NCBI GenBank assembly: GCA_964551735.1 | Contig: CAZKEF010000008.1 | Coordinates: 62,001-126,000, forward strand | Length of the DNA stretch: 64,000 nucleotides | Reading direction: 5' to 3' | From: DAOUAT01 sp964551735 | GTDB lineage: Bacteria > Chloroflexota > Anaerolineae > CG2-30-64-16 | In this document: piece after piece, positions 1-8,338 of the stretch | Position numbering within the stretch: the first letter of the stretch is position 1 | How the letters are laid out: each line of letters starts with the position of its first letter | Position numbers and translations under genes: made by a program | The notes under the pieces: model-generated | Told to the model about the DNA's origin: nothing | What the model saw: only the letters and a program-made list of their open reading frames with translations | Database searches by the model: none

Positions 1-175
1 TGACCGCGTCCCACCAGCCGCCGGTCGGCGACGGCGCGGGGGTCACGGTCGGCAGGGCCGCCGGGGTCGCCGCGGGCAGCGGCCGCGCAAAGCCGCGACC
101 GGCGACGGCGGCGAGCAGCGCCAGGATCGCGCCGGCGACGGCCAGCAGGGCCAGGACATCCAAGCGCAGCTTCAT
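1..175 (-). CDS. Secreted or membrane-anchored protein, N-terminal part only
   Basis: Reading leftwards from an ATG at 175, the frame stays open to the window edge, so only about 58 residues are seen. A short basic start (MKLRLD) is followed by a hydrophobic Leu/Ala/Val stretch at about residues 5-25, then a Pro/Thr/Ala-rich linker ending in GGWWDAV. This fits an uncleaved membrane anchor or signal peptide with an extracytoplasmic linker. It starts 9 bases after the stop of the VirB4-like ATPase gene and is probably the next gene of the same transfer operon. The family cannot be named because the mature domain lies outside the window. Confidence 0.55.
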   Translation of the reverse strand, partial: MKLRLDVLALLAVAGAILALLAAVAGRGFARPLPAATPAALPTVTPAPSPTGGWWDAV

Positions 176-183
176 CGGCGGCC

Positions 184-3100
184 TCACAGGAGGATGCGGC
201 CCAGCACCGCTTCGATGTCCTCGTCGGACGGCTCGCGCACGTTGAGCAGCAGCGGCTGGACGTAGACCGGCTCCAGCCGGGCGCGCTCGGCCTGGTAGCC
301 CAGCTTGACCACCGCGCGCGCCACCGGGATCGAGGCCAGGAAGCGCCGCCACGGCTCGTCCACGAAGCCCTTCTCCGAACGGGCCAGGATCGCGGTCACC
401 ACGTCCCGGTCCCTGGGGTTCTTGAGCTGGGCCGCGAACAGGTTGTTGCACGACGACAGGATGGCGGGGTGGATCAGCGCCGGCGACTGGCACACCAGGT
501 GCAGCCAGATGCCGTACTTGCGCGAGTCGCGCCACATGTTGGCGAACTGCTCCGCCGTGGACGGCCCGCCCCCCTCGTCGCCCGGCGGGGCGTTGTCCAG
601 CCCCGCCAGGATCTTGTTGGCCTCCTCGAAGAAGATCTGCATGTGCGCGGGCCGGCCCGCCCCGCCGGCCGCGCGCAGCGCCACTGCGTCGGTGTACAGG
701 TGCCAGGCCGCCCAGCCCAGCAAGAACGCCTTCGAGAAGTCGTCCAGGAACGCGCCGCCCTCCAGCACGGCCACGCCCCACTCGCCCGGCACAACAGCAT
801 TTATGTCTACTGCATCTGGGCCGGCCGCGTATTGCAGTCCTGCCTCGCCCTGCACCAGCGGCTCCAGCCGGAAGGTGATCCCTTCCAGGATCGAGCGGCG
901 GATGTCGCGCGGGGGTACGTTGGCGATCTCCGCCTCGATGCGGCGGTAGAGGTCGCCCAGCCCCACCTCGCACGAGCGTTCCACGGCCAGCGCCAGCCGC
1001 GCGCGGCGGTCGAGGGCGGCCAGCGGCGTGCCGGCGGCCTGACCGGCCAGCGCGACTTCGGCGGGCCGCACGATGCCCCAGGCCGGGTCGTTGCGGCACT
1101 CCGGGTCGTCCACTAACACGCCGGCGGACAGATAGACCCGGCGCAGCATCTCGCGCAGCTCGTGGATCTGGCGCTTCTGGCCGAGCTGCGCGATGGTGCC
1201 GAAGATGTCGGAGAACGCGCGCCACTGGACCTCCGGCAGCACGTTGCGGCCGACCTGCAAGGGGTTCCAGCGCAACGGCCGCACCCCGCCGGGCGAAAGC
1301 TGGCGGATCTCCACGTGGCCGGCCAGGCCGGGCGCATTCAGCAGCTGCCGCCAGCCGGTGCCGAAGTCGAGCACGATGGTCTTGAGCCGCCAGTGCAGCG
1401 TGGTCTCGTAAGCCATGCGCACGGCGGCCACGCTCTTGCCGTAGCCGGTGTCGCCGCAGAACGCGGTGTGGAAGTGCGCGTCGCGGCTCAGGCGCAGCGG
1501 CGCCAGCGTCAGGTCGCCGGTCTCCGGGCTGACCTGGTGGCCCAGGATGGCCTCGCCGGGCAGCTCGGGGTAGAACGCCAGCGGCGGCAGCTTCTCCTGG
1601 ATCGTGACCGCGGTGCCCTCCTCGAAGAGGTTGGGCGAGGTGTACGCGGCGAGCATGGCCGGCGTGAGCAGCGTGCCGTTCTTCGTCCACAGCAGGTCGA
1701 TGCCGAAGGGGTCGCCGTCCGGCGCGAGCGAGGGCCGGAAGGCCAGCGCGTGGTCGCGCAGCAGGGGATCGCCGGGCACCGTGAGCACCGGGGTCGGCAC
1801 ATTGGGACCGTGGAACGCCTGCGGCACCAGCGCCTGGGCCGCGCGCTCGCCGGACTCGGAGGCCAGCAGCAGGGCCGTGGTCATGAAGCCGCCCTCGTGC
1901 GAGGCGGTGTTGAGCAGCGATTCCAGCCCGCGCGTGATCTCGGTCAGGCGGATCGCGACGTCATCTTCGGTCTGCCAGGCGCGGCTGATGGAGGCGCCCG
2001 GCACGATGCCGGCGGACAACCCGCCGGAGAACGAGCGCCCCGCGCCCAGGGAGATCGCCTGCGCTTCGGAGAGGCCTGTGCCGTGGCTGCGCGCCGCGCT
2101 GGTGCTGCGGCCCACCGCTTTGCCTTCGGACCACCCCTCGGACACGCTCTCGCCCCACGACTCGGAGTCGGCCACGCCGCGGGAGACGCTGTGCGACTGG
2201 GAGACCGTGTTCGAGACCGCGCGGCCGCCGCTGACGCTGTCCGCGCTCCCGTGGCTGACCGCCCAGCCGCGCGTGTCCGCGCTGCCCACGGAATCGGCCC
2301 AGCCCACACTGTCAGCCGAGCCCTTCGTATCCGCCCAGCCGACCGTATCCGCGGAGCCGGTGGTGTCGGCCCAGCCCACGGTGTCGGCGGTGCCGTGGGA
2401 TTCCGAGGTCGTGGTGACGCTGGAGCCGCCCTGGCTCGTGCTGTGACTGGTCCCGCCGCTCACCCCCGAGCTGGTCGAGTCGGCCGTGCCGGTGCTGGTG
2501 GAGTCCGCCGAGCTGGCGCTCACGGCCACGCCCGACGACTGCGATGCGCTGTCGGCCGTGCCGGCGGTCTGCGTGGTCCCGGTGGAGGATGAGTCGGTGT
2601 GGCTGGCGCCGGTCGTATCGGACGTGCCGTCGGTCCAGCCGTGCGACGCGCTGGCGTCCCCGCTGATGATGCCGGGGATGCCCGCGCCCACGCTGCCGCC
2701 CACGGTGTTGCTCTGCGACGAGCTGGCGCTGGAAGACTGGCTGGTCGCGTCGGCCGTGCCCTGGCTCTGCGAGCTGCCGGTCGAGCTGCTGTCGGTGTGC
2801 CCCGTTGACGAGCCGGCGCTCACCGTGACGCCGCTGCCGCTCGACTGCGCCGCGCCCGCCGAGTCGGTGTGGCTGCTGCCGGACGACCAGCCGCTGGAAG
2901 AGCCATCGGAACTGCTCCAGCTCGTCCCTTCCGAGTGCGCGGTGCCGGTGGACTGGCTCTCGGTGTGGGAACCGGAGTCGGTGTGGCTGGCGCTGTCGGT
3001 GTGCGACCCGGAGTCGGTGTGGCTGGCGCTGTCGGTGTGCGACCCGGAGTCGGTGTGGCTGGCGCTGTCGGTGTGGGCGCCGGACGCGGTGTTGGCCACG

Positions 3101-4059
3101 CTGTCGGTGTGGCCCCAGCCGGTGCTCTCGGTGACGCCGTGAGAGACCCCCGTGGTGTCGGTGACGGCCGCGCTTTCGGTGTGGCTCGTGCCGTGGCTCT
3201 GGCTCTGCCCGACCGAGTGGCCCCACGACTGCGATTCGCTCTCGCTCCACCCTTCGCTGACGGTGTCGGCCTGGCTGTGGCCTACGCTCTGGCTGTGGCC
3301 CAGGTTCTGGGCGTAGGCATTGGAGAGGGCGGCGGCCAGCGGGATGGCAATGGAGAACCCCGCGCCGATGCTGCCGCGCTGCCGGGACGCAACCTGGCTG
3401 GCCACCCGCGCCATGCGCACCAGCCCGCTCGTGAGCACCGGCCGGGCCACGTGCGCGGCCGTGACCAGGAAGACGAAGTCCTCGCTCAGCCGCGCCAGGC
3501 CGCGCAGCAGGTTCTCCCCCTGTTGGCTCAAGAGCTCGTCGTCCGCGACCCCCATGGCGCCGTCGCGGCCCAGCCCCTTCTGCGCCAGCCGCGGGTCGGG
3601 ATGGCCCAGGACAGCCAGCAGGCGCGGCAGCCGGCGCAGGCGGTCGGTGAGCAGCTCGACCCGCAGCAGCTCCGGGAAGACCGTGCGCGACTGGGGGTAG
3701 TTGGCGAGGGTGGCCTCGACCGCAGCCAGCCGGCGCAGCGCCTCACTCGCCGCGGTGAACTCGATGTCGGCCTCGGCGGCCGCGCCGTAGAACTGCACCA
3801 CGCCCAACCGCTCCGGCTGAAAGACGCCCAACGCGGTGTAGCAGAAGTCGGCGGACGCATTGTAGAGGCCGCGCAGCGCGGCCCACTGCTTGCCCAGCAC
3901 ATCAGGATCGTTGCGCATCTCGATGGGCAGGTAGACCAGCTCCCGGAACGCCACGACGCGGCTGAAGGCGCGGCCGGACGGGTCAGCCAGCCGAAACCAC
4001 TGGTACATGACCCGCCCACCGTCCACCTTGAAGCCGTTGTCGAGGATCTTGAACTCCAC
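184..4059 (-). CDS. VirB4/HerA-type conjugation ATPase with a giant Ser-rich repeat insert
   Basis: About 1291 residues. The N-terminal 240 residues form a globular region. Residues about 250-670 are almost pure Ser/Thr/Gly/His/Asp repeats built from SHTDSGSHTDSA and ADTVGWADT motifs. A P-loop ATPase follows, with Walker A GDTGYGKS at about 869-876, a Walker B-like IFFEE, and a C-terminal segment (WLHLVCQSP) typical of VirB4/TraC/HerA transfer ATPases. Such enzymes energise type IV secretion at the cytoplasmic membrane. The frame is open back to 4416, but I prefer the GTG at 4059: it has AGAGG seven bases upstream and avoids overlap with the Phd-like gene. An ATG at 4287 is the alternative. 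The long low-complexity insert before the ATPase core is unusual; its role is unknown. It could be an extended linker or a surface-exposed stalk. Confidence 0.8.
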   Translation of the reverse strand: MEFKILDNGFKVDGGRVMYQWFRLADPSGRAFSRVVAFRELVYLPIEMRNDPDVLGKQWAALRGLYNASADFCYTALGVFQPERLGVVQFYGAAAEADIEFTAASEALRRLAAVEATLANYPQSRTVFPELLRVELLTDRLRRLPRLLAVLGHPDPRLAQKGLGRDGAMGVADDELLSQQGENLLRGLARLSEDFVFLVTAAHVARPVLTSGLVRMARVASQVASRQRGSIGAGFSIAIPLAAALSNAYAQNLGHSQSVGHSQADTVSEGWSESESQSWGHSVGQSQSHGTSHTESAAVTDTTGVSHGVTESTGWGHTDSVANTASGAHTDSASHTDSGSHTDSASHTDSGSHTDSASHTDSGSHTESQSTGTAHSEGTSWSSSDGSSSGWSSGSSHTDSAGAAQSSGSGVTVSAGSSTGHTDSSSTGSSQSQGTADATSQSSSASSSQSNTVGGSVGAGIPGIISGDASASHGWTDGTSDTTGASHTDSSSTGTTQTAGTADSASQSSGVAVSASSADSTSTGTADSTSSGVSGGTSHSTSQGGSSVTTTSESHGTADTVGWADTTGSADTVGWADTKGSADSVGWADSVGSADTRGWAVSHGSADSVSGGRAVSNTVSQSHSVSRGVADSESWGESVSEGWSEGKAVGRSTSAARSHGTGLSEAQAISLGAGRSFSGGLSAGIVPGASISRAWQTEDDVAIRLTEITRGLESLLNTASHEGGFMTTALLLASESGERAAQALVPQAFHGPNVPTPVLTVPGDPLLRDHALAFRPSLAPDGDPFGIDLLWTKNGTLLTPAMLAAYTSPNLFEEGTAVTIQEKLPPLAFYPELPGEAILGHQVSPETGDLTLAPLRLSRDAHFHTAFCGDTGYGKSVAAVRMAYETTLHWRLKTIVLDFGTGWRQLLNAPGLAGHVEIRQLSPGGVRPLRWNPLQVGRNVLPEVQWRAFSDIFGTIAQLGQKRQIHELREMLRRVYLSAGVLVDDPECRNDPAWGIVRPAEVALAGQAAGTPLAALDRRARLALAVERSCEVGLGDLYRRIEAEIANVPPRDIRRSILEGITFRLEPLVQGEAGLQYAAGPDAVDINAVVPGEWGVAVLEGGAFLDDFSKAFLLGWAAWHLYTDAVALRAAGGAGRPAHMQIFFEEANKILAGLDNAPPGDEGGGPSTAEQFANMWRDSRKYGIWLHLVCQSPALIHPAILSSCNNLFAAQLKNPRDRDVVTAILARSEKGFVDEPWRRFLASIPVARAVVKLGYQAERARLEPVYVQPLLLNVREPSDEDIEAVLGRILL
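2981..3076 (-). repeat. 36-bp tandem repeat inside the ATPase gene
   Basis: Two complete 36-bp units (2981-3016 and 3017-3052) and a partial third are identical on the + strand, starting gtgtggctggcgctgtcggt. They encode the SHTDSGSHTDSA unit of the Ser-rich insert. Degenerate copies extend over roughly 2060-3300. Perfect tandem identity suggests recent expansion by slippage, so the insert length probably varies between strains. Confidence 0.85.
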
Positions 4060-4096
4060 CGGGTTGCCTCTCAGATTCGTAGCGACCAGAAAATTG

Positions 4097-4114
4097 GGCC
4101 GCTGCGTAGCGGCC
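4097..4114 (-). other. Intercistronic hairpin
   Basis: GGCCGCT-gcgt-AGCGGCC is a perfect 7-bp stem between the stop of the Phd-like gene (4124) and the preferred ATPase start (4059). Reading the minus strand, six T residues precede the stem rather than follow it, so this is not a classical terminator for the operon. It may modulate RNA stability or ribosome access. Confidence 0.5.
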
Positions 4115-4123
4115 AAAAAACGG

Positions 4124-4588
4124 TTAGGGCCCCCAACCGCTCTGTACGACCCGCCAGCCGGGCGGAATCGCCGCCTGTTCGCCGGCAGCGGTGCGGGCCG
4201 GCGTGCTTGCGCCGCCCCAGTCGGCGGGCAGCGGGGGCGCTGCGCTTTGCGCCGGCGGCGCGGCCCCGACCTGGGGGTCCGGGTCATGCTGACCGTTCGT
4301 CCGGCCTGATCCGGCAGGGAGTTCGGTCCAGGCACGCATCTCGCAGCGGCCGCCGTCGCCCTGCTGCGCGGCCCAACTCGCGTAAGCCACCAGCACAGCC
4401 ACGGGCCGCTCCCCACGCTCGGCGATGATCGCCGGCACGCCCGTCTCCCGCACGGTCGCCAGGGCCTCCCGCAGGTTGGCCCGCAGGCTGCGGATCGTGT
4501 ACACCGGGGCGGTCGCTTCAGCCGCGCCGTCTGTGTACGCGTCCCCGCCGGTCTCCCGTGCGCCGTCCTGGCCGTCGCGCCCGGTCAC
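4124..4588 (-). CDS. Phd/YefM-like protein with a disordered tail
   Basis: 154 residues. Residues about 29-75 (VYTIRSLRANLREALATVRE then PAIIAERGERPVAVLVAY) match the Phd/YefM antitoxin fold, in which a short N-terminal beta-helix module binds DNA and a Leu/Val strand follows. The rest is Pro/Ala/Gly-rich and probably disordered; in Phd proteins that part wraps the toxin. No toxin gene lies beside it. The GTG start at 4588 overlaps the TGA of the upstream gene (GTGA), so translation is coupled and the gene belongs to the transfer operon. A role as an operon repressor is more likely than a stand-alone antitoxin, but this is inference. Confidence 0.6.
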   Translation of the reverse strand: MTGRDGQDGARETGGDAYTDGAAEATAPVYTIRSLRANLREALATVRETGVPAIIAERGERPVAVLVAYASWAAQQGDGGRCEMRAWTELPAGSGRTNGQHDPDPQVGAAPPAQSAAPPLPADWGGASTPARTAAGEQAAIPPGWRVVQSGWGP

Positions 4589-5598
4589 TTGCGCCGCTCC
4601 CGCGTGTACACCGCACCCGGCGCGCCTGTCTGGCCCCCGCCGTGTACGCGTCCGCCGACCAGCCACTCCACCTCGGGCGCGTCCTCCACGACGGCCTCCA
4701 GCGGGCTGTACGGGCTGAGCCAGCGGTAGGTCCACAACGCGGCCGGCGCGCGGCGTGCCAGCGTGCCCAGGTCGGTCGCGACCCCGCGGGCCACGCCCTG
4801 GTCCTGCGCCTGCCGGGCCAGGCGAATCGCCCAGGCCGGGGTCACGGCGCAGATGGCGACGAACCCCTGGAGGCGCTCCTGGTTCAGCCACTTCTGCGCC
4901 TTGCGGTGCGTCTCCCCGCCGTGGCGCTGCACCTCGGTGTTGAGCGCCAGGCTGAACCGCGCGACCGCGGCGTCCGGCGCCGAGGGGCCGGCGTCCGCAA
5001 CAACCGGGCACGCCTCGGTCGTGTAGCCGCGCAGCCGGGCATGGTGCAGGAAGGTGCAGATGGCCGCCGTGTGCGGGGTCATGTCATCCACCCCCTGGCC
5101 GCCGGCCTCCCCGCGCCGCGCGTGCGCCAGCTCGGCGCGCTCCCACTCCGAGGCCACCACCGTCACTCCCGCCTCCTGCAGCAGCCCCGCGCCCCGCTCC
5201 GACAGCCGCACCAGCGCGATCTGGCGGTAGCCGAAGCTGGCCAGGTGCGTCACCCACAGCCCGCTCTCGTCCAGCCGGCTCACGGCCCGCCGGTACGAGC
5301 CGGAGCGCGGCTGCAAGCCGCGGCCAACGTTGAGCGCCTGCACCAGGTCCACCCGGGCCGACCAACCGCTGACGCCCAGCGCGGCCAGCAGCAGGAACTC
5401 CAGCCGGCCCGGCGGCTCGCCGGCGATCCAGCGCTGCCGCGTGCGCCGCGGAACGAGCACCGCCGCCAGCGGCCGCGGCACGCCGCTCTCACCCCACGGC
5501 AAGCCGCCCAGGATCCCGGCCAGTTCTTCGTAGGTCACGCCTGTTGCACTCCCACCGGTCTTGTCACCATTCACCGCCACCGCTGAACCGAGCGCCAC
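4585..5598 (-). CDS. Replication-relaxation-like winged-helix protein
   Basis: 337 residues. The middle part (SYRRAVSRLDESGLW, then a tyrosine/arginine-rich strand and LSERGAGLLQEAG) reads as a winged helix, and is followed by the His/Trp-containing helical region (WERAELAHARR, ICTFLHHARLRGY) seen in replication-relaxation family proteins of mobile elements. Those proteins are thought to act in plasmid replication or mobilisation at the origin. The position upstream of the transfer ATPase fits. The start is uncertain: GTG at 5598 has a poorly spaced GGCCGGA, and GTG at 5574 is possible. The family call rests on pattern only. Confidence 0.5.
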   Translation of the reverse strand: MALGSAVAVNGDKTGGSATGVTYEELAGILGGLPWGESGVPRPLAAVLVPRRTRQRWIAGEPPGRLEFLLLAALGVSGWSARVDLVQALNVGRGLQPRSGSYRRAVSRLDESGLWVTHLASFGYRQIALVRLSERGAGLLQEAGVTVVASEWERAELAHARRGEAGGQGVDDMTPHTAAICTFLHHARLRGYTTEACPVVADAGPSAPDAAVARFSLALNTEVQRHGGETHRKAQKWLNQERLQGFVAICAVTPAWAIRLARQAQDQGVARGVATDLGTLARRAPAALWTYRWLSPYSPLEAVVEDAPEVEWLVGGRVHGGGQTGAPGAVYTRERRK

Positions 5599-5902
5599 TC
5601 CGGCCCGAACGCCGCGCTTCGCGGCCCGATTGCGGCCACACCCCCCGCCCCTTTTTTCATGGTGCTCCCGCCCGCCGTGACACGGGCGGGGCTTGTCTGC
5701 TCAGCTGCGGGGTGCCAGCCTGTCCGTCAGGCGCAGGGCTTGTTCTGCCCCGGAGAGCAGATGGACCGCCCGGAAGTCAGGTGGGTTCAGCTGCCCGCGC
5801 CGCCGTTAACGGCCCCAAAGCCGCCCTTGGGCCAGGGGTCAGGCGTCAGGGATCAGGTATCAGACTGACTACTGACCACTGACTCCTGTCTCCTGACCCC
5901 TG
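5599..5902. other. Gap of 304 bases with two hairpins, no gene
   Basis: Between the membrane protein gene and the replication-relaxation-like gene. It holds a GC-rich perfect stem CCCGCCCG-ccgtgaca-CGGGCGGG at 5667-5690 and the long simple-sequence hairpin at 5833-5902. I see no convincing coding frame or promoter. Confidence 0.6.
5833..5902. repeat. Simple-sequence hairpin abutting a stop codon
   Basis: Arms CAGGGGTCAGG (5833-5843) and CCTGACCCCTG (5892-5902) are perfect inverted copies. The interior is made of TCAGG/TGACC words that also pair approximately, giving a long imperfect stem. It directly abuts the stop codon of the membrane protein gene at 5903, so it may end or stabilise that transcript. 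Confidence 0.75.
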
Positions 5903-6553
5903 TCACCGCTCCTGCCCGCGCGTGCGCACCGCCTTGATCACCTGCTCCGGCGTGGCGGGCAGCGGCGGGTGGATCAGGACGCCCTGGACCAACAGCGACA
6001 GGTAGCCCAGCGGGAGGATGAGCCACAAGCCCCAGGTGGCCAGGGTGCTGATGAAGGCCCGTCCCTGCGCCAGCGCCTGCGCGGCCTCACCCTGCCCGCC
6101 GATCGCTTCAGCCCAGGCCGTCGCGTCGAGCGCGTCCAGGTAGCGGCCGTAGGCCAGGTAGGCCAGCGCCGCCAGCGCGTAGAGCGCCAGCCCGCCGGCC
6201 GCGCGCCAGCGCAGCGCATCCGGGTTGAAGCGGTCGAGCGCCACCGCAGCGGAGCCGGCGATCGTCATGACGGCCAGCAGCACCGGCATCGGCGCCGGCG
6301 CGAGGAACGCCGCCAGGATCACGGCCACGCCGATGCCCAGCAGCCACGGCCGCTGCCCCGAAAGCTGGTCCCGCACCGGCTGGGCCGATCTGCGGCCCGG
6401 CGGCGTCCAGAAGAGCAGCGCCGCGTACGCGCCCGCAGCCGCCAGCGCCGCCCCGTGCTCCCACGCGGTGTACACGATGGCCAGCAGGCCGTTGAGCTCC
6501 CAGGCGCCGAAGGCGACCAGGGCTTCGCGAATGGCGGCGATGATGTCGTTCAT
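5903..6553 (-). CDS. Multi-spanning membrane protein of the transfer operon
   Basis: 216 residues with about five hydrophobic segments (near residues 20-48, 70-88, 90-105, 120-140 and 172-192), joined by short Arg-rich loops such as PPGRRS. No signature motif is visible. The ATG at 6553 has GGAG three bases upstream. Lying among secreted Cys-rich proteins and a VirB4-like ATPase, it is a reasonable candidate for the inner-membrane channel component of the transfer apparatus, but no VirB6/TrbL homology can be claimed from reading alone. Confidence 0.6.
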   Translation of the reverse strand: MNDIIAAIREALVAFGAWELNGLLAIVYTAWEHGAALAAAGAYAALLFWTPPGRRSAQPVRDQLSGQRPWLLGIGVAVILAAFLAPAPMPVLLAVMTIAGSAAVALDRFNPDALRWRAAGGLALYALAALAYLAYGRYLDALDATAWAEAIGGQGEAAQALAQGRAFISTLATWGLWLILPLGYLSLLVQGVLIHPPLPATPEQVIKAVRTRGQER

Positions 6554-6571
6554 GGTCTCCAGTATGGTTTA

Positions 6572-6648
6572 AGGTTCAAGGTTGAAAGTGACGGGGCGTT
6601 GGCGCGTTCCTCGGCTGCCTGTAACCTTGCACCTTCAACCTTCAACCT
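6572..6648. repeat. Simple-sequence hairpin overlapping a stop codon
   Basis: AGGTTCAAGGTTGAAAGTG (6572-6590) and CACCTTCAACCTTCAACCT (6630-6648) pair at 17 of 19 positions. The right arm runs into the TAG of the 353-residue protein at 6647-6649. This is the same arrangement as at 5833-5902 but with a different word, suggesting a shared insertion or expansion process at gene ends. Confidence 0.75.
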
Positions 6649-7708
6649 AGCGCGCGATCGTCGTATCCAACAGGAACACCGGCACGGAGAACGCGCGCTC
6701 GACAAGCTGCGGCGGGCTCTTGGGCGTGCCGACCGTCCAGCCCGCGATCTTGCCGCCGTGGACGCCGGGATCCAGCGGGCCATTGCTCAGCACGTCCGGC
6801 TGGCCGGGCGCGTAGATCCACCACTGGTCCACGCTCATCCGGCCGTGCACGCCGGTGAGCTGCCAGGTGCGCGGCAGGCCTTCCTTGGGCTCCGCGCCCG
6901 TGTAGCGGCCTGCCAGATCCCCCCGGATCCACTCCATCGTCGAGTCGGCCAGCCGCATGCGCACCTGGATGGCATCGAACGGGTCGTCGTAGCACTCGGC
7001 GCAGCGGATGGGGCACTCCCAATGCCACTCGGCATCCGCGCCGCAGGCGGCAGGATAGCGGCCCTGCGACTGGCCAGCCGACTCAGGGCCGCACCACTGC
7101 TCGAGCTGCTGGGTCTTGTGCTCGTAGCGGCCGCCCACACCGGTGATGTGCATCCGGAAGCCCTGCTTGTCCGGGTCCTGCTCCACCACCACCGGATGGT
7201 CCGGCTCGTACCCGGCGAAGGTCAGCCGCGGCGGCACCAGGGTCGTCCACTCACGCACCTCATCCGGCAGTGGGCACCCGGACGGCGGAGCCGGCGTTGG
7301 CGTGATCACCGGGGTCGGCGGTACGGTGGTCGGATTGGGCGCGCCGGTGCAGTCGCCGTCCCGGCAGGAGCAGACCGGCCCGCAGCCGCCCTGACCCGGC
7401 ACCTGCGAGCACGTGCCGGGCAGATGGGGCTGCTGATCGTTGTACGCGCACGCGCCAACGCAGCCGTGGTCGCACGCGCTGTCGCAGCGGAACTCGGAGT
7501 CCCCGTCGCCGTCGAAATCGCCCCACGAATACTGCGGGCAGTACCAGCACTGGCAGATGCCCTGGCAGGTCGCGGGCTGGGGCTCCGCCAGGGCCCAGGC
7601 GCCGGCGATGCCCAGCGCCAACACCAGCACGCCCCCAAGCGCCAGGGCGAGGCGGGGCCAGCGCGTCCTCACCGGGCGCGCGAGAGCTGCAAACAACTGC
7701 TTTGCCAT
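6647..7708 (-). CDS. Secreted cysteine-rich protein with a calcium-loop-like motif
   Basis: 353 residues. A basic start and one hydrophobic helix (about residues 20-42, ALALGGVLVLALGIAGAWAL) form a signal or anchor. Residues 48-118 are very Cys-rich (CQGICQCWYCPQY, CDSACDHGCVGACAY, CGPVCSCRDGDC) and include DFDGDGDSE, which looks like an EF-hand or dockerin-type calcium loop. A PTPVITPTPAPP linker leads to a C-terminal domain of about 200 residues with more Cys pairs. The start at 7708 has GAGGAGG seven bases upstream. The first codons overlap the end of the previous gene by 40 bases. It is probably extracytoplasmic, perhaps a surface component of the transfer system. I do not recognise the family. 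Confidence 0.65.
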   Translation of the reverse strand: MAKQLFAALARPVRTRWPRLALALGGVLVLALGIAGAWALAEPQPATCQGICQCWYCPQYSWGDFDGDGDSEFRCDSACDHGCVGACAYNDQQPHLPGTCSQVPGQGGCGPVCSCRDGDCTGAPNPTTVPPTPVITPTPAPPSGCPLPDEVREWTTLVPPRLTFAGYEPDHPVVVEQDPDKQGFRMHITGVGGRYEHKTQQLEQWCGPESAGQSQGRYPAACGADAEWHWECPIRCAECYDDPFDAIQVRMRLADSTMEWIRGDLAGRYTGAEPKEGLPRTWQLTGVHGRMSVDQWWIYAPGQPDVLSNGPLDPGVHGGKIAGWTVGTPKSPPQLVERAFSVPVFLLDTTIAR

Positions 7709-8280
7709 CGGTTGGCCTCCTCAGCAGGCACGAGCAAGGGTTGAAAGGTCGCCATGCTCCAGGTCTTGCGGATATCGTCAGGATTGGCCCCGCGCGCCAG
7801 GAACATATCCAGCAGGGTGTACGGCGCGTTGAGGGTCATTGCCACGTCCAGGTCGGGGCCGGGGTCGCCGCTGGCCACCGCCACCTGGCAGGTGAACGCG
7901 CCCTGCTGGTTAAAGCAATCGCCGGCGGCCCGGGCGGCGCGGTACACGGTGCCGAACGGCAGTTGGCTGTCCGGCTTGTAGTCCACCAGCGCGATCTGCA
8001 CGGCGGCGATACGCTGGCCGGGCAGGCGGTCGGCCAGGAACTGCTGGAACTGCGGCGCGCAGGCGACATCCCAGTCCCAGCCCAGGCTCTGGTCGAGGTA
8101 GGTGATGGCGGGCCCGCCGGCAGACGCAGCCACCGGCGCCGGGCTGGTCGCGGCGGCCGCCGGTCCCAGTCCGATCTGTGTCGCCAGCGGCGCCAGCCGG
8201 GGCCAGGCGAGGTAACCCAGGCCGCCGAGCAGCGCCACCACGATGAGGGCCGCGACGAGCGGCCGCAGGCGAATCTCCAC
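7669..8280 (-). CDS. Membrane-anchored periplasmic/extracellular protein, first gene of the transfer operon
   Basis: 203 residues. One N-terminal membrane segment (about residues 8-24, VAALIVVALLGGLGYLAW) is followed by an Ala/Pro linker and a soluble domain from about residue 58 to the end, with four cysteines that could form two disulfides. The GTG at 8280 has CCGGAG six bases upstream. It is the first gene after promoter 8382-8410 and the leader terminator. The topology, an N-terminal anchor with an external domain, resembles VirB8/TcpC-like subunits, but I see no diagnostic sequence and leave it unnamed. Confidence 0.6.
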   Translation of the reverse strand: MEIRLRPLVAALIVVALLGGLGYLAWPRLAPLATQIGLGPAAAATSPAPVAASAGGPAITYLDQSLGWDWDVACAPQFQQFLADRLPGQRIAAVQIALVDYKPDSQLPFGTVYRAARAAGDCFNQQGAFTCQVAVASGDPGPDLDVAMTLNAPYTLLDMFLARGANPDDIRKTWSMATFQPLLVPAEEANRWQSSCLQLSRAR

Positions 8281-8303
8281 TTGACGCTCCGGAAAAGGGC
8301 AAT

Positions 8304-8329
8304 AAAAAAGGGGCGCCCGAAGGCTCCCC
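8304..8329 (-). terminator. Leader terminator before the transfer operon
   Basis: On the minus strand GGGGAGCC-TTCG-GGCGCCCC (8329-8310; one A.G mismatch) is followed directly by TTTTTT (8309-8304). It has the full form of an intrinsic terminator with a stable TTCG tetraloop. It sits 24 bases upstream of the GTG at 8280 and downstream of the promoter, so transcripts would stop before the first gene unless antitermination or an alternative fold intervenes. Confidence 0.75.
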
Positions 8330-8338
8330 TAGTTGGCC

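Noticed and set aside
469..3250. Long open frames on the + strand and in the other minus frames across the transfer ATPase gene
   Set aside because: They are by-products of GC-rich repetitive coding DNA; codon use and recognisable motifs are only in the minus frame of the ATPase.
184..4059. Reading the Ser-rich segment as a separate surface adhesin gene
   Set aside because: It is in frame with both flanking domains and has no internal stop, signal peptide or start.
2869..4428. 519-codon + strand frame
   Set aside because: Antisense to the ATPase gene, Arg/Ala/Gly-rich low-complexity product, no ribosome site or domain.
4497..4649. Four GTGTAC(A/G)C words at 4497, 4533, 4604 and 4642, possibly operators
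   Set aside because: They fall in coding sequence for VYT/AYT codons and the spacing is irregular (36, 71, 38); only the symmetric pair at 8339-8366 looks like an operator.
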